From Candidatus Thorarchaeota archaeon (GTDB taxonomy: Archaea > Asgardarchaeota > Thorarchaeia > Thorarchaeales > Thorarchaeaceae): 64,000 bases of DNA. The translations under genes and the position numbers were made by a program. Within the stretch, counting starts at the first letter, position 1, and every line of letters starts with the position of its first letter. The stretch covers positions 203,764 through 267,763 of the forward strand of contig JAFGAR010000088.1 of the NCBI GenBank assembly GCA_016933575.1, read 5' to 3'. The notes under the pieces are model-generated. The model saw only the letters and a program-made list of their open reading frames with translations, was not told where the DNA came from and did not search any database. Below are positions 19,176 to 28,788 of this stretch, in pieces.

Positions 19176-19969
19176 TTCAGCGAGATTCTTGTACATATTA
19201 TTGGTTTGCCTAGAAACAGATTTGTTAATCGATTTGGGATAAGGAGATTGAATATCACTACATCTATCTTGTGATTAGCCAAGTCTAGAAGCTCGCTAAT
19301 TTTTTTCGCCATTCCTCCGGTTACATCAATACTTGAAGATGGACCTGTTAGTGCGAGAATTTGGTCTTTGTTTGTTTTATCTATCAGAGGAATGTGTTTT
19401 GCATCGGGATTAATTTCAGGATTCTCGGTAAGAACTCCATCAACATTTGTTCCAATGAAAACAGACTTTGCCTGAAATTTTTCTGCGAGAAATACTGCAA
19501 TGGTATCTCCACTGAGAATTGATGCAGCTTTCTTCATATCGATACAGACATCTCCGTGGATAATCACTGAAATACCTGCATTAAGTGTCTGTTCAATTAT
19601 TTCAGTTGGAAAGTTATGGATAAAACCATCATGAAGAGTGACAAAGTTGAAAGGCGAGAAAATTGCTCCTAAAACTCCTTGCTGACTAAGTTCTTCTTCA
19701 ACTCTTGAAGCAAGTTGAGACATATTACGCCGGATGTCAGGTATTCCTAAAAGCAGTCTATCTGGAGGCGTATTTGGATTACCAAATCCATGTTTATGAG
19801 CAGCTTGATGTCCATGAGCACCACCACCTAGAACGATAAGAAGTGGGGCGCCACATACAGCAATTTCTTTTGCAATCCGTCTTAGTGACTTAAGATTGAC
19901 CCTTGGAGGCATGGATTTCTTATCTGTTATTACTGATCCACCAAGCTTGATTACAATAAGATTCTCCAA
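19172..19969 (-). CDS. ipk: Isopentenyl phosphate kinase (amino-acid-kinase fold)
   Basis: An isopentenyl phosphate kinase, which makes isopentenyl diphosphate in the archaeal mevalonate pathway for lipid synthesis. Signatures are VIKLGGSVIT at the N terminus, LGGGAHGHQAA with the substrate-binding histidine, IHGDVC, FIGTNVDGVL, and DVTGGMAKKISE. The frame is open upstream to ATG at 20032, but IPKs normally begin one or two residues before IKLGGS. TTG at 19969 gives 265 residues, the usual length; ATG at 19999 is another option. The shorter start also leaves room for the divergent rps10 promoter. Its 3' end overlaps the 3' end of the HerA gene by 4 bp. Confidence 0.85.
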   Translation of the reverse strand: MENLIVIKLGGSVITDKKSMPPRVNLKSLRRIAKEIAVCGAPLLIVLGGGAHGHQAAHKHGFGNPNTPPDRLLLGIPDIRRNMSQLASRVEEELSQQGVLGAIFSPFNFVTLHDGFIHNFPTEIIEQTLNAGISVIIHGDVCIDMKKAASILSGDTIAVFLAEKFQAKSVFIGTNVDGVLTENPEINPDAKHIPLIDKTNKDQILALTGPSSSIDVTGGMAKKISELLDLANHKIDVVIFNLLIPNRLTNLFLGKPIICTRISLN

Positions 19970-20110
19970 ATGAAACACGATTTGTGCTGAACATATCATC
20001 GACTTATGGACGTTACCATACCTGTGGAACATTCATTCACAAGACAAGCTTTTTATCCAGTTCACTTTCCAAAGCCTTGGACACCTCTTAAGACTGAGAG
20101 TGATTACAGT

Positions 20111-20422
20111 ATGACTCAAAGAGCAAGAATTCGATTATCAAGCACGAGTACAGAACATCTGGATGGAGTCTGTAATCAAATCAAGAGAATTACACGAAAG
20201 ACAGGTGTCCGTATGGCAGGCCCTATTCCCTTGCCTACACGGAGAATGGTAATTCCTACTCGAAAGACTCCATGTGGTCAAGGTTCCGAGTCATGGGATA
20301 AATGGGAAATGAGAGTACATAAACGTCTCATTGATATCGATGCTGATGAACGGGCTATTAGACAAATAATGCGTGTAAGAATTCCTGATTCGGTATATAT
20401 TGAGATTGAGTTAACCGGGTAG
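20111..20422 (+). CDS. rps10: 30S ribosomal protein S10 (uS10)
   Basis: A 103-residue ribosomal protein of the small-subunit head. It starts [20 protein letters not shown] and contains the conserved [20 protein letters not shown] and [18 protein letters not shown]. The length matches archaeal S10. In-frame codons continue upstream to 20006, but ATG 20111 gives the canonical N terminus. Archaeal rps10 usually follows tuf (EF-1A); here it stands alone next to ipk. Confidence 0.96.
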   Translation: MTQRARIRLSSTSTEHLDGVCNQIKRITRKTGVRMAGPIPLPTRRMVIPTRKTPCGQGSESWDKWEMRVHKRLIDIDADERAIRQIMRVRIPDSVYIEIELTG

Positions 20423-20504
20423 ATTAGTGCGTTTCTATCCAAATACAAAGCCTTTTTGCATGATTATACAACGCTTACTTATTCTGCCTTGAGGAATCTT
20501 ACCT

Positions 20505-22331
20505 ATGTGCGGTATAATTGGTGTTGTGCAGAAACGAGGAGATGTCGCTCCATTTCTACATCAAGCCCTAAAACGACTTGAGTATAGAGGGTACGATTCG
20601 GTTGGAGTGACAACCATTGCAGATGGAAGATTACATATTAAAAAAGAGAAAGGCAAAATCGAAGAAGTCCATAGAAAATTAAATCTTGATGAAATGCCTG
20701 GATCCATGGGCATTGGACACACTCGTTGGGCAACTCATGGAATCCCATCCATGCTTAACTCGCATCCTCATTTTGATTGTTCAGGAAAAATTGCAGTGGT
20801 TCATAATGGGGTAATTGATAATTTTATGGAACTGAGAGCAGAGCTACGTGAAAAAGGTCACAAACTTCAATCAGAAACCGATACTGAGGTCATCCCACAC
20901 CTGATTGAGGATTTTATGAGAGATGGTATGGATTTAGTACACGCAGTCAGAGAAACAACAAAACGGATTCAAGGCACATATGCAATTGTAGCAATGAGTA
21001 CAAATGCTGAAGAAAATTATCTTGTCTGTACAAGAGATGGAAATCCTCTTGTCATTGGCAGGAAAAAGGACGTGTCATATGTATCTTCGGATATTCCAGC
21101 ATTTTTACCCATGACGAATGATATGATACTTCTTCTTGATGGTGAAATTGCAAGCCTTTCAGCTGATGGTATAAAAATTGAAAAAATATCGGATGAAAGT
21201 GAAGTACATCGAGATAGTATCAGAATCAGCTGGACCGCGGATCAAGCTCAAAAAAGTGGTTATCCTCATTTTATGCTCAAGGAGATTCATGAACAGCCTG
21301 ACGCGATTCGAAACACCTTAAGACTCAGAAGTGAAGTGATTAGAGAAGCTGCAGAGATAATAAATTCATCAGAACGCATCTTCATGCTAGCGATGGGGAC
21401 ATCAGGGCATGCTGCAAGAGCTGGAAGACATATGTTCTCTTCGATTGCTGGAATACTTCCAGTGTTCGAACTTGCAAGTGACTTTTCGGATACTGTCTAT
21501 GGCGCCTTATCAGACAAAGACTGTATAATTGCAATAACTCAATCAGGAGAAACTACGGATACAATATCTGCGGTGAAGTATGCAAAGGAACATGGAGCAA
21601 AAATAATAGCTATCACAAATGTTGTAGGAAGTTCGATAACAAGGCTAGCAGATCATACTATATTGACTCAAGCTGGTCCGGAGATTGGAGTGGCGGCTAC
21701 GAAGACTTTCATGGTACAATTGACCTCCCTAGCACTTCTTGCTCTAAGCGTGGGAGAACTAACAGGCTTTGCTGATTCAAGAGTTATTAAGACAAAACGT
21801 GAGTTCTTGGAAAAACTACCTGACATTATTTCTGACACAATTTCAAGGAATGAAGAACCAGCCAGAAGACTAGCAGGCCAAATATATGATAAACCAAGTC
21901 TCCTCTTCTTGGGAAGAGGAGTATCCATGGCTACTGCAGAAGAGGGTGCTCTCAAACTCAAAGAGATAGCCTATAATCATGCTGAAGCATATTCTGCAGG
22001 AGAGTCAAAACATGGTCCAATTGCTCTGGTTCAAAATGATTATCCTGTGATATTTGTGGTTCCAAATGATGAAACCCGTAGTAGAATGATAGGTAATATT
22101 ATGGAAATGAAGGCAAGAGGAGCCCTTGTAATCTCTGTAATATCAAAGGATGACAAGGAACTAGAGAGCCTTTCTAATCATATCTTTACTATTCCATGGG
22201 ATATAGAACCTGAGTTCTCTACAATGGCATTCATAATTCCGCTTCAACTCTTTAGCTATTATATGGCGTTAAGAAAAGGATATGATCCAGATAAACCACG
22301 CAACTTGGCAAAATCAGTGACAGTACTTTAG
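20505..22331 (+). CDS. glmS: Glutamine-fructose-6-phosphate aminotransferase
   Basis: A 608-residue GlmS making glucosamine-6-phosphate for surface glycans. The N-terminal glutaminase domain begins with the catalytic cysteine (MCGIIGVVQKRG), with the HTRWATHG and HNGVIDN motifs. Two SIS isomerase domains follow (ITQSGETTDT; ESKHGPIALV). The C terminus KSVTVL is the usual NLAKSVTVE-like end that closes the active site, with Leu last instead of Glu. It follows rps10 by about 80 bp on the same strand. Confidence 0.96.
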   Translation: MCGIIGVVQKRGDVAPFLHQALKRLEYRGYDSVGVTTIADGRLHIKKEKGKIEEVHRKLNLDEMPGSMGIGHTRWATHGIPSMLNSHPHFDCSGKIAVVHNGVIDNFMELRAELREKGHKLQSETDTEVIPHLIEDFMRDGMDLVHAVRETTKRIQGTYAIVAMSTNAEENYLVCTRDGNPLVIGRKKDVSYVSSDIPAFLPMTNDMILLLDGEIASLSADGIKIEKISDESEVHRDSIRISWTADQAQKSGYPHFMLKEIHEQPDAIRNTLRLRSEVIREAAEIINSSERIFMLAMGTSGHAARAGRHMFSSIAGILPVFELASDFSDTVYGALSDKDCIIAITQSGETTDTISAVKYAKEHGAKIIAITNVVGSSITRLADHTILTQAGPEIGVAATKTFMVQLTSLALLALSVGELTGFADSRVIKTKREFLEKLPDIISDTISRNEEPARRLAGQIYDKPSLLFLGRGVSMATAEEGALKLKEIAYNHAEAYSAGESKHGPIALVQNDYPVIFVVPNDETRSRMIGNIMEMKARGALVISVISKDDKELESLSNHIFTIPWDIEPEFSTMAFIIPLQLFSYYMALRKGYDPDKPRNLAKSVTVL

Positions 22332-22380
22332 GGACTTTATATCCTCTGTTATAGATAGATAATTGTAAGAGGAATAACAA

Positions 22381-22629
22381 ATGCCTTTCTATCTTCTAAG
22401 CCCTCTATCGGACTTTGCCAATCTCATTGCAGGATATTTAATGGAGATATGGGACTTTCTCATTTTTATTGGAAATATCTCATCTTTCATCATTGTATTG
22501 ATAGGAGCAATTCTCTGGTTTACAGACGTTAATGCAAAGAGAGGGAAAGGGTTAGTCTTGGGAGGCGTTCTTCTTGCAATAACTGTTCAATATTTCGTAT
22601 TCTTCCCACCAGCTTTCACGTTCTTCTGA
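22381..22629 (+). CDS. Small two-helix membrane protein
   Basis: An 82-residue hydrophobic protein, 49 bp downstream of glmS on the same strand with an AGAGGAATAACAA ribosome-binding region. There are two to three hydrophobic segments (around residues 10-25, 26-48 and 58-80) separated by a basic loop DVNAKRGKGLVL. No family is recognised. Size and hydrophobicity resemble small TrbC/VirB2-like or 2-TM archaeal proteins, without a specific motif. Confidence 0.65.
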   Translation: MPFYLLSPLSDFANLIAGYLMEIWDFLIFIGNISSFIIVLIGAILWFTDVNAKRGKGLVLGGVLLAITVQYFVFFPPAFTFF

Positions 22630-22643
22630 TATCTCGTAGAGAG

Positions 22644-23858
22644 TCACATCAAATCTTTTGAAATGATTGTTAGAGTATCAGTAAGACGATCAATATCTTC
22701 AATTGAATTGTAAGCATGAACAGATGCTTGAATTAATCCGTCAAGTGATATTGATTGAATAAGTGGATGAGCACAAATGAGACCGCTTCTTACAGCAATA
22801 TTTGACTCATCAAGAAATAATGCTATATCATGACAACCAATTTCAGAAGAATCGCCAAGATTGAATCCAACGATTGTGGTTTCATTATTGGGTCGACCAT
22901 AGAGTGTTAGAGTATCAATCTCTTCAAGCCGTTGTCGCATATAGTTTACCAGCTGTGTGATGTATTTTGTCATTCCATTTGCATGCAGATTGGTGAGATA
23001 ATTTATAGAAGCACCCAAACCTGCTATTGCTGGAACATTGATATAACCAGATTCGAACTTATCAGGTTGAAGAGCAATTTCATAGGATTTCCCTACTACA
23101 TTTGAAACTGAGGAACCGCCAAGAATACCAGGTATATGGTTTCTTTCGATAGACGGATTGATCCATTGAACTGTCAGTCCTGGTGGAGCCATTAGACCGA
23201 TATTTGCGGAGAAGACGAGAATATCGCAATCAAGATGAATTGGGGACTTTTCTGTAATACCAACAGATCTTGTTGCATCTGTTAACAGAAGAGCATCATG
23301 CGAATGTACAACTTCTGCAATTTTTGATACAGGGTTTCTTGTACCAATTCCAGGAACTATATGACTGACAGCGACAATTCCAGTTCTCTCATTGACCATA
23401 TCTTCAAGTGAAGATAATGAAACAGCTCCATCATCTTCGATTGGTACGATATCCACTTCGATATTCAGAACTTCAGCGGATCGTAATAATGAAACTAAGA
23501 CTGAGTTTTCCTCGCCTTGAGAGATAGCAATTCTATCTTTCTTCTTTTGCTTCCAATCATATCCATATATCAGAGAAGCAATTGATGAAGGTATAGACTT
23601 TTGAAATGATAAAGAGGCTGGTTCTGCTTCAAGAAATTGAGACAAGGATTTTCGAGTGTTTTCAACAATAGTACTACCTTGGATAGCTAGCTTGTGAGCT
23701 CCTTTTCTTGCGGAAGATACTATTTTATCAAGGAAGTATGTTGTTGCTTGGATAGAAGTTCGAGGAACAAGTGTCGTACTTGCAGAATCTAAATAGACAA
23801 GATCTGGAATCTTCTCGAAGACACCAAAGTCTGATTTGATATCCAATTTAGCTGTCAT
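22644..23858 (-). CDS. Aminotransferase class V (cysteine desulfurase-like) lacking the PLP lysine
   Basis: A 404-residue protein with the fold type I PLP architecture of SufS/CsdA proteins: an N-terminal YLDSASTTLVPR, the LLTDATRSVGI block, and the C-terminal VRSGLICAHPLIQ loop, which keeps the cysteine of desulfurases. At the place of the PLP-binding motif SGHK, however, the sequence reads FSANIGLMAPPG, so the Schiff-base lysine (and its preceding histidine) is absent. The usual DxAQ also reads DATR. It is probably not an active desulfurase; a structural or altered-chemistry role is possible. Convergent with the 22381 gene. Confidence 0.82.
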   Translation of the reverse strand: MTAKLDIKSDFGVFEKIPDLVYLDSASTTLVPRTSIQATTYFLDKIVSSARKGAHKLAIQGSTIVENTRKSLSQFLEAEPASLSFQKSIPSSIASLIYGYDWKQKKKDRIAISQGEENSVLVSLLRSAEVLNIEVDIVPIEDDGAVSLSSLEDMVNERTGIVAVSHIVPGIGTRNPVSKIAEVVHSHDALLLTDATRSVGITEKSPIHLDCDILVFSANIGLMAPPGLTVQWINPSIERNHIPGILGGSSVSNVVGKSYEIALQPDKFESGYINVPAIAGLGASINYLTNLHANGMTKYITQLVNYMRQRLEEIDTLTLYGRPNNETTIVGFNLGDSSEIGCHDIALFLDESNIAVRSGLICAHPLIQSISLDGLIQASVHAYNSIEDIDRLTDTLTIISKDLM

Positions 23859-23911
23859 TATAGTCTATTGTTGAATAAACTGCTTTAATACCATACTATA
23901 TTCATTCGAGA

Positions 23912-24907
23912 TTGATGACTTTCCCAACTAATCTTGTTGAGGGGTTTTTCCTCATCACTTCGGACAATCTAATCTTTGAAGTAAAAGGATCAATACACCC
24001 GCCAGATCGTGTCATAGCTTATGTAAGATACGTCCCTAAGTGTGCTGGTAGCACTAGTTACCAAAAGGTGTATGATTTGAGAGAGAGAGAGAGTTATTTG
24101 AAAAGTAAATTTCCGAATTATTTGTGGTACAGTGGGGTACATGGGAGAATCTTACAGTCAGTGTCATATGATAGAATCAAGAAGATATTCAATCCTGTTG
24201 AAAAAATATCTCAAATGAAGAAGAATTTTGTAAGTCTATCAGATATTGGACAAACAACTATTATGCTAACCAATAGATTGTTGGAATTCACAGGTATCTC
24301 AGAAACCAGCATCGGGGTCACAGGTTCTCAACTGGTAGATTTAGCAAGCAAGAAATCTGATATCGATATTGTGATTTATGGTGAAGATGTTTGTCGTGGC
24401 TTCTATGACCAACTAGCAAATAGCTATAATTTGATTCCTGGGATTAAAGAGTATTCGGGCTCATTGTTGGATAAACACTTGAAGTTTAGATGGAGAAATT
24501 TGATTAATCACAGGAAAATTCTAAGAGAGATAGAAAGAAAAAAGAAATTGCAAGGTATTTTTGAGGGGAGAGAGTTCTTCATCCGATTAGTTAGGTTTCC
24601 TGAAGATGTTGATGAAGTATATGGACTCAAAAAATATGAGTTGTTGGAACCTTGTGAAATTACAGGAATCATCACCGATGATTCAGATTCTATATTTTCT
24701 CCCTGCAGCTATCAGGTTGAGTCATTAGAAAGGCCTAATCTGAAAAGACTAGTCAGTTTTCGAGGAAGGTTTACCGAGCAGGTTTCGAAAGGAGATTCAG
24801 TTAGAGCAAGAGGACGACTTGAAAGAGTGATTAATAACAAATCTGGAGAGTCCTTCGATCAACTTGTACTAGGTGAGAGTTCTTCTGACTATCTGATGCC
24901 CTTCTGA
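23912..24907 (+). CDS. Archaeal nucleotidyltransferase-like protein (COG1665 type)
   Basis: A 331-residue protein with a pol-beta type nucleotidyltransferase motif, GVTGSQLVDL followed by KKSDIDIVIYG (GS...DxD), at residues about 130-155. A domain rich in basic residues follows, and a beta-rich C-terminal domain (residues 240-331) that resembles an OB-like fold. It matches my memory of a conserved archaeal family of predicted nucleotidyltransferases of unknown substrate. The gene is divergent from the aminotransferase-V gene, with a 53 bp gap. Confidence 0.7.
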   Translation: MMTFPTNLVEGFFLITSDNLIFEVKGSIHPPDRVIAYVRYVPKCAGSTSYQKVYDLRERESYLKSKFPNYLWYSGVHGRILQSVSYDRIKKIFNPVEKISQMKKNFVSLSDIGQTTIMLTNRLLEFTGISETSIGVTGSQLVDLASKKSDIDIVIYGEDVCRGFYDQLANSYNLIPGIKEYSGSLLDKHLKFRWRNLINHRKILREIERKKKLQGIFEGREFFIRLVRFPEDVDEVYGLKKYELLEPCEITGIITDDSDSIFSPCSYQVESLERPNLKRLVSFRGRFTEQVSKGDSVRARGRLERVINNKSGESFDQLVLGESSSDYLMPF

Positions 24908-25361
24908 TTTTCACATAGTCACTTCATCAACAACAGTTCACAATATATTCCTGTGAATGGCGCCAATATTGTGAATACTCTGGAAAAATCAGCGTTTTGA
25001 GTGCTTATTCTAGAAAATTTGACAATGATATATCTCCTTATACCTGTGAATAGACACACCCCTTCGTTTCCAGTGGAACTAAGTAATTGGACATATGAAA
25101 TCCTTATGGACTTATTCACATATCCCATAATTTAGTGAATGATAAAAAGACTGGAGAATTATCTTATTTTTGGTAATAGGGCTCTCATAATGCTTTTTTA
25201 TCATTTATGAGATGTCACAGGACGTGAGCACATAATATACGGAGCGGACGTGTTCTATATGTTAGCAGACGCACTATGTAGCTCTTATCTTGGTATATCT
25301 AATTCACATACTCACACTTATTTGGAATGTACGAGTAGTCTATTGTGAATGAATTGTTTAG
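24908..25361. promoter_or_regulatory. 454-bp gap with two long dyads upstream of the 25362 regulator
   Basis: No convincing gene is seen here. Two perfect inverted repeats stand out: TTCACAATAT (24937-24946) with ATATTGTGAA (24966-24975), 10-bp arms and a 19-bp spacer; and TCTCATAA (25183-25190) with TTATGAGA (25205-25212), 8-bp arms and a 14-bp spacer. The element GTGAAT recurs several times between them. Both lie upstream of a gene encoding a C-terminal winged-helix protein, so autoregulatory operators are plausible. Confidence 0.5.
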
Positions 25362-26018
25362 ATGGTATACTCTAAAGGTGAAAAGAAATTGAATGATGGA
25401 GACCGCACTAACAAGATCTATGAGTTTACCTATAGTTCTGCACCAGGTCTCCGGGAGATTTTTCAATGTAAATATGTAAGCCCGAGTGAAGCTCTTAACA
25501 GATTTAGTAAGATACTTTCCTTGACTGAATCGCCCTTTGATTTCAAAATTGTTGTGTCAGATGAAACAATGGGAGAAGAATCTAGTTTTCAGGTAAAAGG
25601 TGGGAGTATTGAAGAGATGTTCGCTAAGTTCAAAGTCTTTCTGGAAACAAGCACTGGGTTCACCTTTGAAGATGTTGTAAGTGAAATACAAGATACTGAT
25701 TATGATGAAGCACGATTTGATACTATGAGTAATTATGAAAAGATGCAGCTAATCATCTATGCATCTTTTAAACATGGGAAATTTTCATCATTGGATGTGG
25801 CAGAAATATATGAGGATTCATTCAATGAAGACCTACCGAAGAGTACTGCTTCGACATATCTAGCTAGAATGTGGAATAACGGAAAAGGGCATTTGGAACG
25901 GTATGGAAATCGATCTGGATACACCTATCGACTCAAAACAGAACTAAAGGAAGTTCAAAAAGAAACAGATAGGGCAGAAGAGCTTCTTGCAGCAATCCAG
26001 ATGCGAGTCCGCGATTAG
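25362..26018 (+). CDS. Predicted DNA-binding protein with C-terminal winged helix
   Basis: A 218-residue protein of no recognised family. Residues 1-110 form a mixed alpha/beta domain rich in acidic residues. Residues about 135-195 look like a winged helix (FSSLDVAEIYEDSF, then TASTYLARMWNNGKG and a wing GNRSGYTYRL). The end is a short coiled coil. The long upstream gap with two perfect dyads suggests autoregulation. It is the last gene before the start of the TGTATTAC-site cluster, so it is one candidate, besides the RHH protein at 38931, for a protein acting there. Confidence 0.72.
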   Translation: MVYSKGEKKLNDGDRTNKIYEFTYSSAPGLREIFQCKYVSPSEALNRFSKILSLTESPFDFKIVVSDETMGEESSFQVKGGSIEEMFAKFKVFLETSTGFTFEDVVSEIQDTDYDEARFDTMSNYEKMQLIIYASFKHGKFSSLDVAEIYEDSFNEDLPKSTASTYLARMWNNGKGHLERYGNRSGYTYRLKTELKEVQKETDRAEELLAAIQMRVRD

Positions 26019-26045
26019 TCTATTTTATAATAGCTCCTCTGCATT

Positions 26046-26063
26046 TGTATTTGTTGTATTACA
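26046..26063. repeat. TGTATTAC cluster, site 1
   Basis: TGTATTTGTTGTATTACA. The last 17 bases (26047-26063) are repeated exactly at 28789-28805. It lies in the gap between the convergent stops of the 25362 gene and saccharopine dehydrogenase, overlapping the latter's stop. Confidence 0.75.
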
Positions 26064-27375
26064 AATCCATAGTATGTTCTTCAAGTGCGATATCTAGACC
26101 AGCGAGCTCTTCAAGAATTGGTTCATAAATCTCTGGAATGATTGGTCGATATACTCCTGTAAGATTTATTCTTCCTTCGAGTATCATTCTACTGGCAATA
26201 GCCACTGGAAGTGCAACAGTTCGTGACATAGAACTATCTCCGTTAGGAATACCATAGTCAATGAGGGTTGAGGTGATTTTTTGCTTCTTTCCAGGATATT
26301 CCACAATGAACTCATGATGCATGACAATCATATCACGCTCGCCAGGTGTGTATTGCATCTTCTCTTCGAACAAATGGCAGAGTGCGTCGAGTCTCGTGTT
26401 TATACCTGATGGAATCAGTCTTTCTTCAAATAGTCCTAACCATTCAAGACGTGTAATAATTTGGTGATTAATATCAATTTTACAGAATTTTGCCACTGCT
26501 TCTTTGATGTCATTGCTTCCTGCAGATGTCAATTCCTGAATCATTGCGGCATATGTTATCCCATCTAAAGATCGTTCTTCAATATCGAGCAGACCTAAAT
26601 CAGCAATTTTATCGAGCGTTTCACACCAACCAACATTTCTGAATGTACCTCTAAGCATGGTCTTTGTTTCTGGAATGTTGTAAATGTCAATGTAGGACAT
26701 ACTGTCTCGATTAGGATACCCTTCGAATGTACCGATTCCAGGGACCTCCATGAGTTCATAGTTTTCGAAGAGCTCAGCTCCAGGTATTTTGACATCTTTA
26801 CCATCACGGAGGAAATGAGCATCGTTTCTCCCAGCAAGAAGAACACCCCGAGGACTCCATGATAGTTTGTATCCATAGGGATTGTTGTTCGAATCGGGTG
26901 CAGGGAGTCCACCTGTAAAAGATGTGAAGCTTGCAATTTTTCCGCCATTATCATGAACATTGTCAATGATTTTCATAGCGCTCATGTGATCTATACCAGG
27001 ATCAACACCGCATTCATTGAGCAATAAAACACCTGCAGACTTTGCGTCTTTCTCTAGAGCTTTCATCTCATCTGAAATATAAGAAGTGGTACAGAATGGT
27101 TTCTTGTGTTTAATTGCAACTTTTGCAGCTTTCACATGGTATGTGTATGGAAGAAGAGAACAGACAAGATCAACCTTTGCAGTTAGTTCCTCGAGAAGAT
27201 TATCATCTTTTGCGATATTGAAAGCAAGAGCTTCAGCATTTTCACAGCCCTTAATCAGACGTTCAGCCTTCTCCTTTGTTCTACTAGCAACCAATACATG
27301 GAAGCCGTTCTCACTCAAATAGTGGATATAAGGACGGGCTACAAGCCCGGCACCTAGACAGAGTACTTTTTTCAT
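26059..27375 (-). CDS. Saccharopine dehydrogenase, L-glutamate-forming (SDH half)
   Basis: A 438-residue LYS9/AASS-C-terminal type saccharopine dehydrogenase, oxidising saccharopine to aminoadipate semialdehyde plus glutamate. The N-terminal Rossmann motif is VLCLGAGLVARPYIHYL. Conserved blocks are CSLLPYTYH, LNECGVDPGIDHMSAMK, SFTSFTGGLPAPDSNNNPYGYKLSWSP (split here as seen) and FEGYPNRDS. It overlaps the upstream LKR gene by ATGA (4 bp), so the two are translationally coupled. The order LKR-SDH matches the domain order of the fused eukaryotic AASS enzyme. Confidence 0.92.
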   Translation of the reverse strand: MKKVLCLGAGLVARPYIHYLSENGFHVLVASRTKEKAERLIKGCENAEALAFNIAKDDNLLEELTAKVDLVCSLLPYTYHVKAAKVAIKHKKPFCTTSYISDEMKALEKDAKSAGVLLLNECGVDPGIDHMSAMKIIDNVHDNGGKIASFTSFTGGLPAPDSNNNPYGYKLSWSPRGVLLAGRNDAHFLRDGKDVKIPGAELFENYELMEVPGIGTFEGYPNRDSMSYIDIYNIPETKTMLRGTFRNVGWCETLDKIADLGLLDIEERSLDGITYAAMIQELTSAGSNDIKEAVAKFCKIDINHQIITRLEWLGLFEERLIPSGINTRLDALCHLFEEKMQYTPGERDMIVMHHEFIVEYPGKKQKITSTLIDYGIPNGDSSMSRTVALPVAIASRMILEGRINLTGVYRPIIPEIYEPILEELAGLDIALEEHTMDL

Positions 27376-28694
27376 TTGGTTTTGTCCTCCCTCAATAGAT
27401 ACTCATTGAGATATTGATAACTCGGGGTTAGTTTTCCACGATAAACAATAACTGCATCTTTTAGCTCCCTAGGCAGATTGACTTCATCAATAGAAGGAGC
27501 TTTAAAGTCAGCATTTGCAAAATCGGGAAGAAAACGGATTAGTGTTTCACCAAAGGATGTTGATGATTCCCGCGGAAGTTCGCATGGGAGATTATCAACT
27601 GCCATGATAACAGGACCTTCTCCTATAACACCTGTTTCAGCACGATCTTCATCAATTATATAACAAAAAGCAGGTTTTCCGGGCGTAGTACACTTGACAG
27701 TGAACTCGATTGCACCTCCGACATCACATGAGATGTCACCGATGACGCGGAGTTTTCGATTAGCTTCATTCCAATGCTTGCGAATAAAGTCCTTTGTTAT
27801 CAGTCGTGGATATTTATCAGTCCAATAGATACAATTCATGATAACTGTCATGTATTGAACATACTCATGAAACACGCCAGTGTAGTTTTTCTTCCCATTC
27901 TTGTAATAGTCCTGAAGATTAAAATCAGAGTTTGGATCTTTTGGTTTCACTAGGTGCTCTTCTTTAAAGATGCATTTATACAAGAGATTCTGCTCTGGTT
28001 CAAGATTTGGCAAATCAGCAGGTTCCACTATTTTGTGTGGGAGAATGTCGAATATTTCTTGAGCTCCCCGCGACACGTTACCATAGCCTGCAAAACCAAC
28101 TACAAACGGAATCAATTCCTTTGGAAGACCTTGTTCCTTAATCTGATTCCCGATACGTCCGAATTCTGCCTTAACAGCATCTAAGCCCTTTAGATCTAAT
28201 GTAGATTTCATCTGTCTAAAGGGATTGGGGCTGATACCCTCAAATTCAAGACGTTTTCCAAGAACACGAAAAGTATCAGAGATACCTGCCATTCCAGCCC
28301 AGTTTCCAAAGAATATCAAACGACGACCTTTGTCATCTGTAACTCGTTCATAATCAATCAGAGTGGCGCCTGTTTCTATAATATTCCGGAGTAGAGGCAT
28401 ATTGTACGCCTGCCCTTTGATAGTGTGGCTGAAGAATACATAGACTGCATCGCTCTCAAAGAATCCAATAGGCATTTCCTTGATTCCGAAAATTACAGGA
28501 ACACCGCTTCCCTTCAAAGGTTTGATAGTTGCTCCAACTTGCGCATATTCTTCTTCTGTAAAAGCGCGTTGATCATTGGGTTCAACAACGAAATCGATGC
28601 CGCTTTGTTCTCGCAAAAACTTGACTTGATCGGGTGTTAATGGAACTCGTGCTTCAAATGCTTTTTCTTCCTTACGTAAACCGATGCGGTTCAT
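27372..28694 (-). CDS. Lysine-ketoglutarate reductase (saccharopine-forming, AASS N-terminal type)
   Basis: A 440-residue enzyme of the alanine dehydrogenase/PNT fold matching the N-terminal half of eukaryotic AASS. It condenses lysine and 2-oxoglutarate to saccharopine (or the reverse). Seen: IGLRKEEKAFEARVPLTP, FFSHTIKGQAYNMPLL, DYERVTDDKGRRLIFFG, FVVGFAGYGNVSRGAQEI and CDVGGAIEFT. It precedes and overlaps SDH. Direction in vivo (lysine degradation or synthesis) cannot be told from sequence; the nearby IorAB and ACD genes lean toward amino-acid degradation. The operon is flanked by identical 17-bp repeats. Confidence 0.92.
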   Translation of the reverse strand: MNRIGLRKEEKAFEARVPLTPDQVKFLREQSGIDFVVEPNDQRAFTEEEYAQVGATIKPLKGSGVPVIFGIKEMPIGFFESDAVYVFFSHTIKGQAYNMPLLRNIIETGATLIDYERVTDDKGRRLIFFGNWAGMAGISDTFRVLGKRLEFEGISPNPFRQMKSTLDLKGLDAVKAEFGRIGNQIKEQGLPKELIPFVVGFAGYGNVSRGAQEIFDILPHKIVEPADLPNLEPEQNLLYKCIFKEEHLVKPKDPNSDFNLQDYYKNGKKNYTGVFHEYVQYMTVIMNCIYWTDKYPRLITKDFIRKHWNEANRKLRVIGDISCDVGGAIEFTVKCTTPGKPAFCYIIDEDRAETGVIGEGPVIMAVDNLPCELPRESSTSFGETLIRFLPDFANADFKAPSIDEVNLPRELKDAVIVYRGKLTPSYQYLNEYLLREDKTK

Positions 28695-28788
28695 GCAATT
28701 TCCTCCAGAGCCAGATAATGACCGAAGCTGTTCTGAGGCTGCGAGCCAAGCTACTGACGCTTAACCTTTTCCCTGCCGGCCATGACCA

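Noticed and set aside
24919..25128. 69-residue minus-strand frame in the 24.9-25.4 kb gap
   Set aside because: No ribosome-binding site, no protein-like pattern, and it overlaps the dyad structures.
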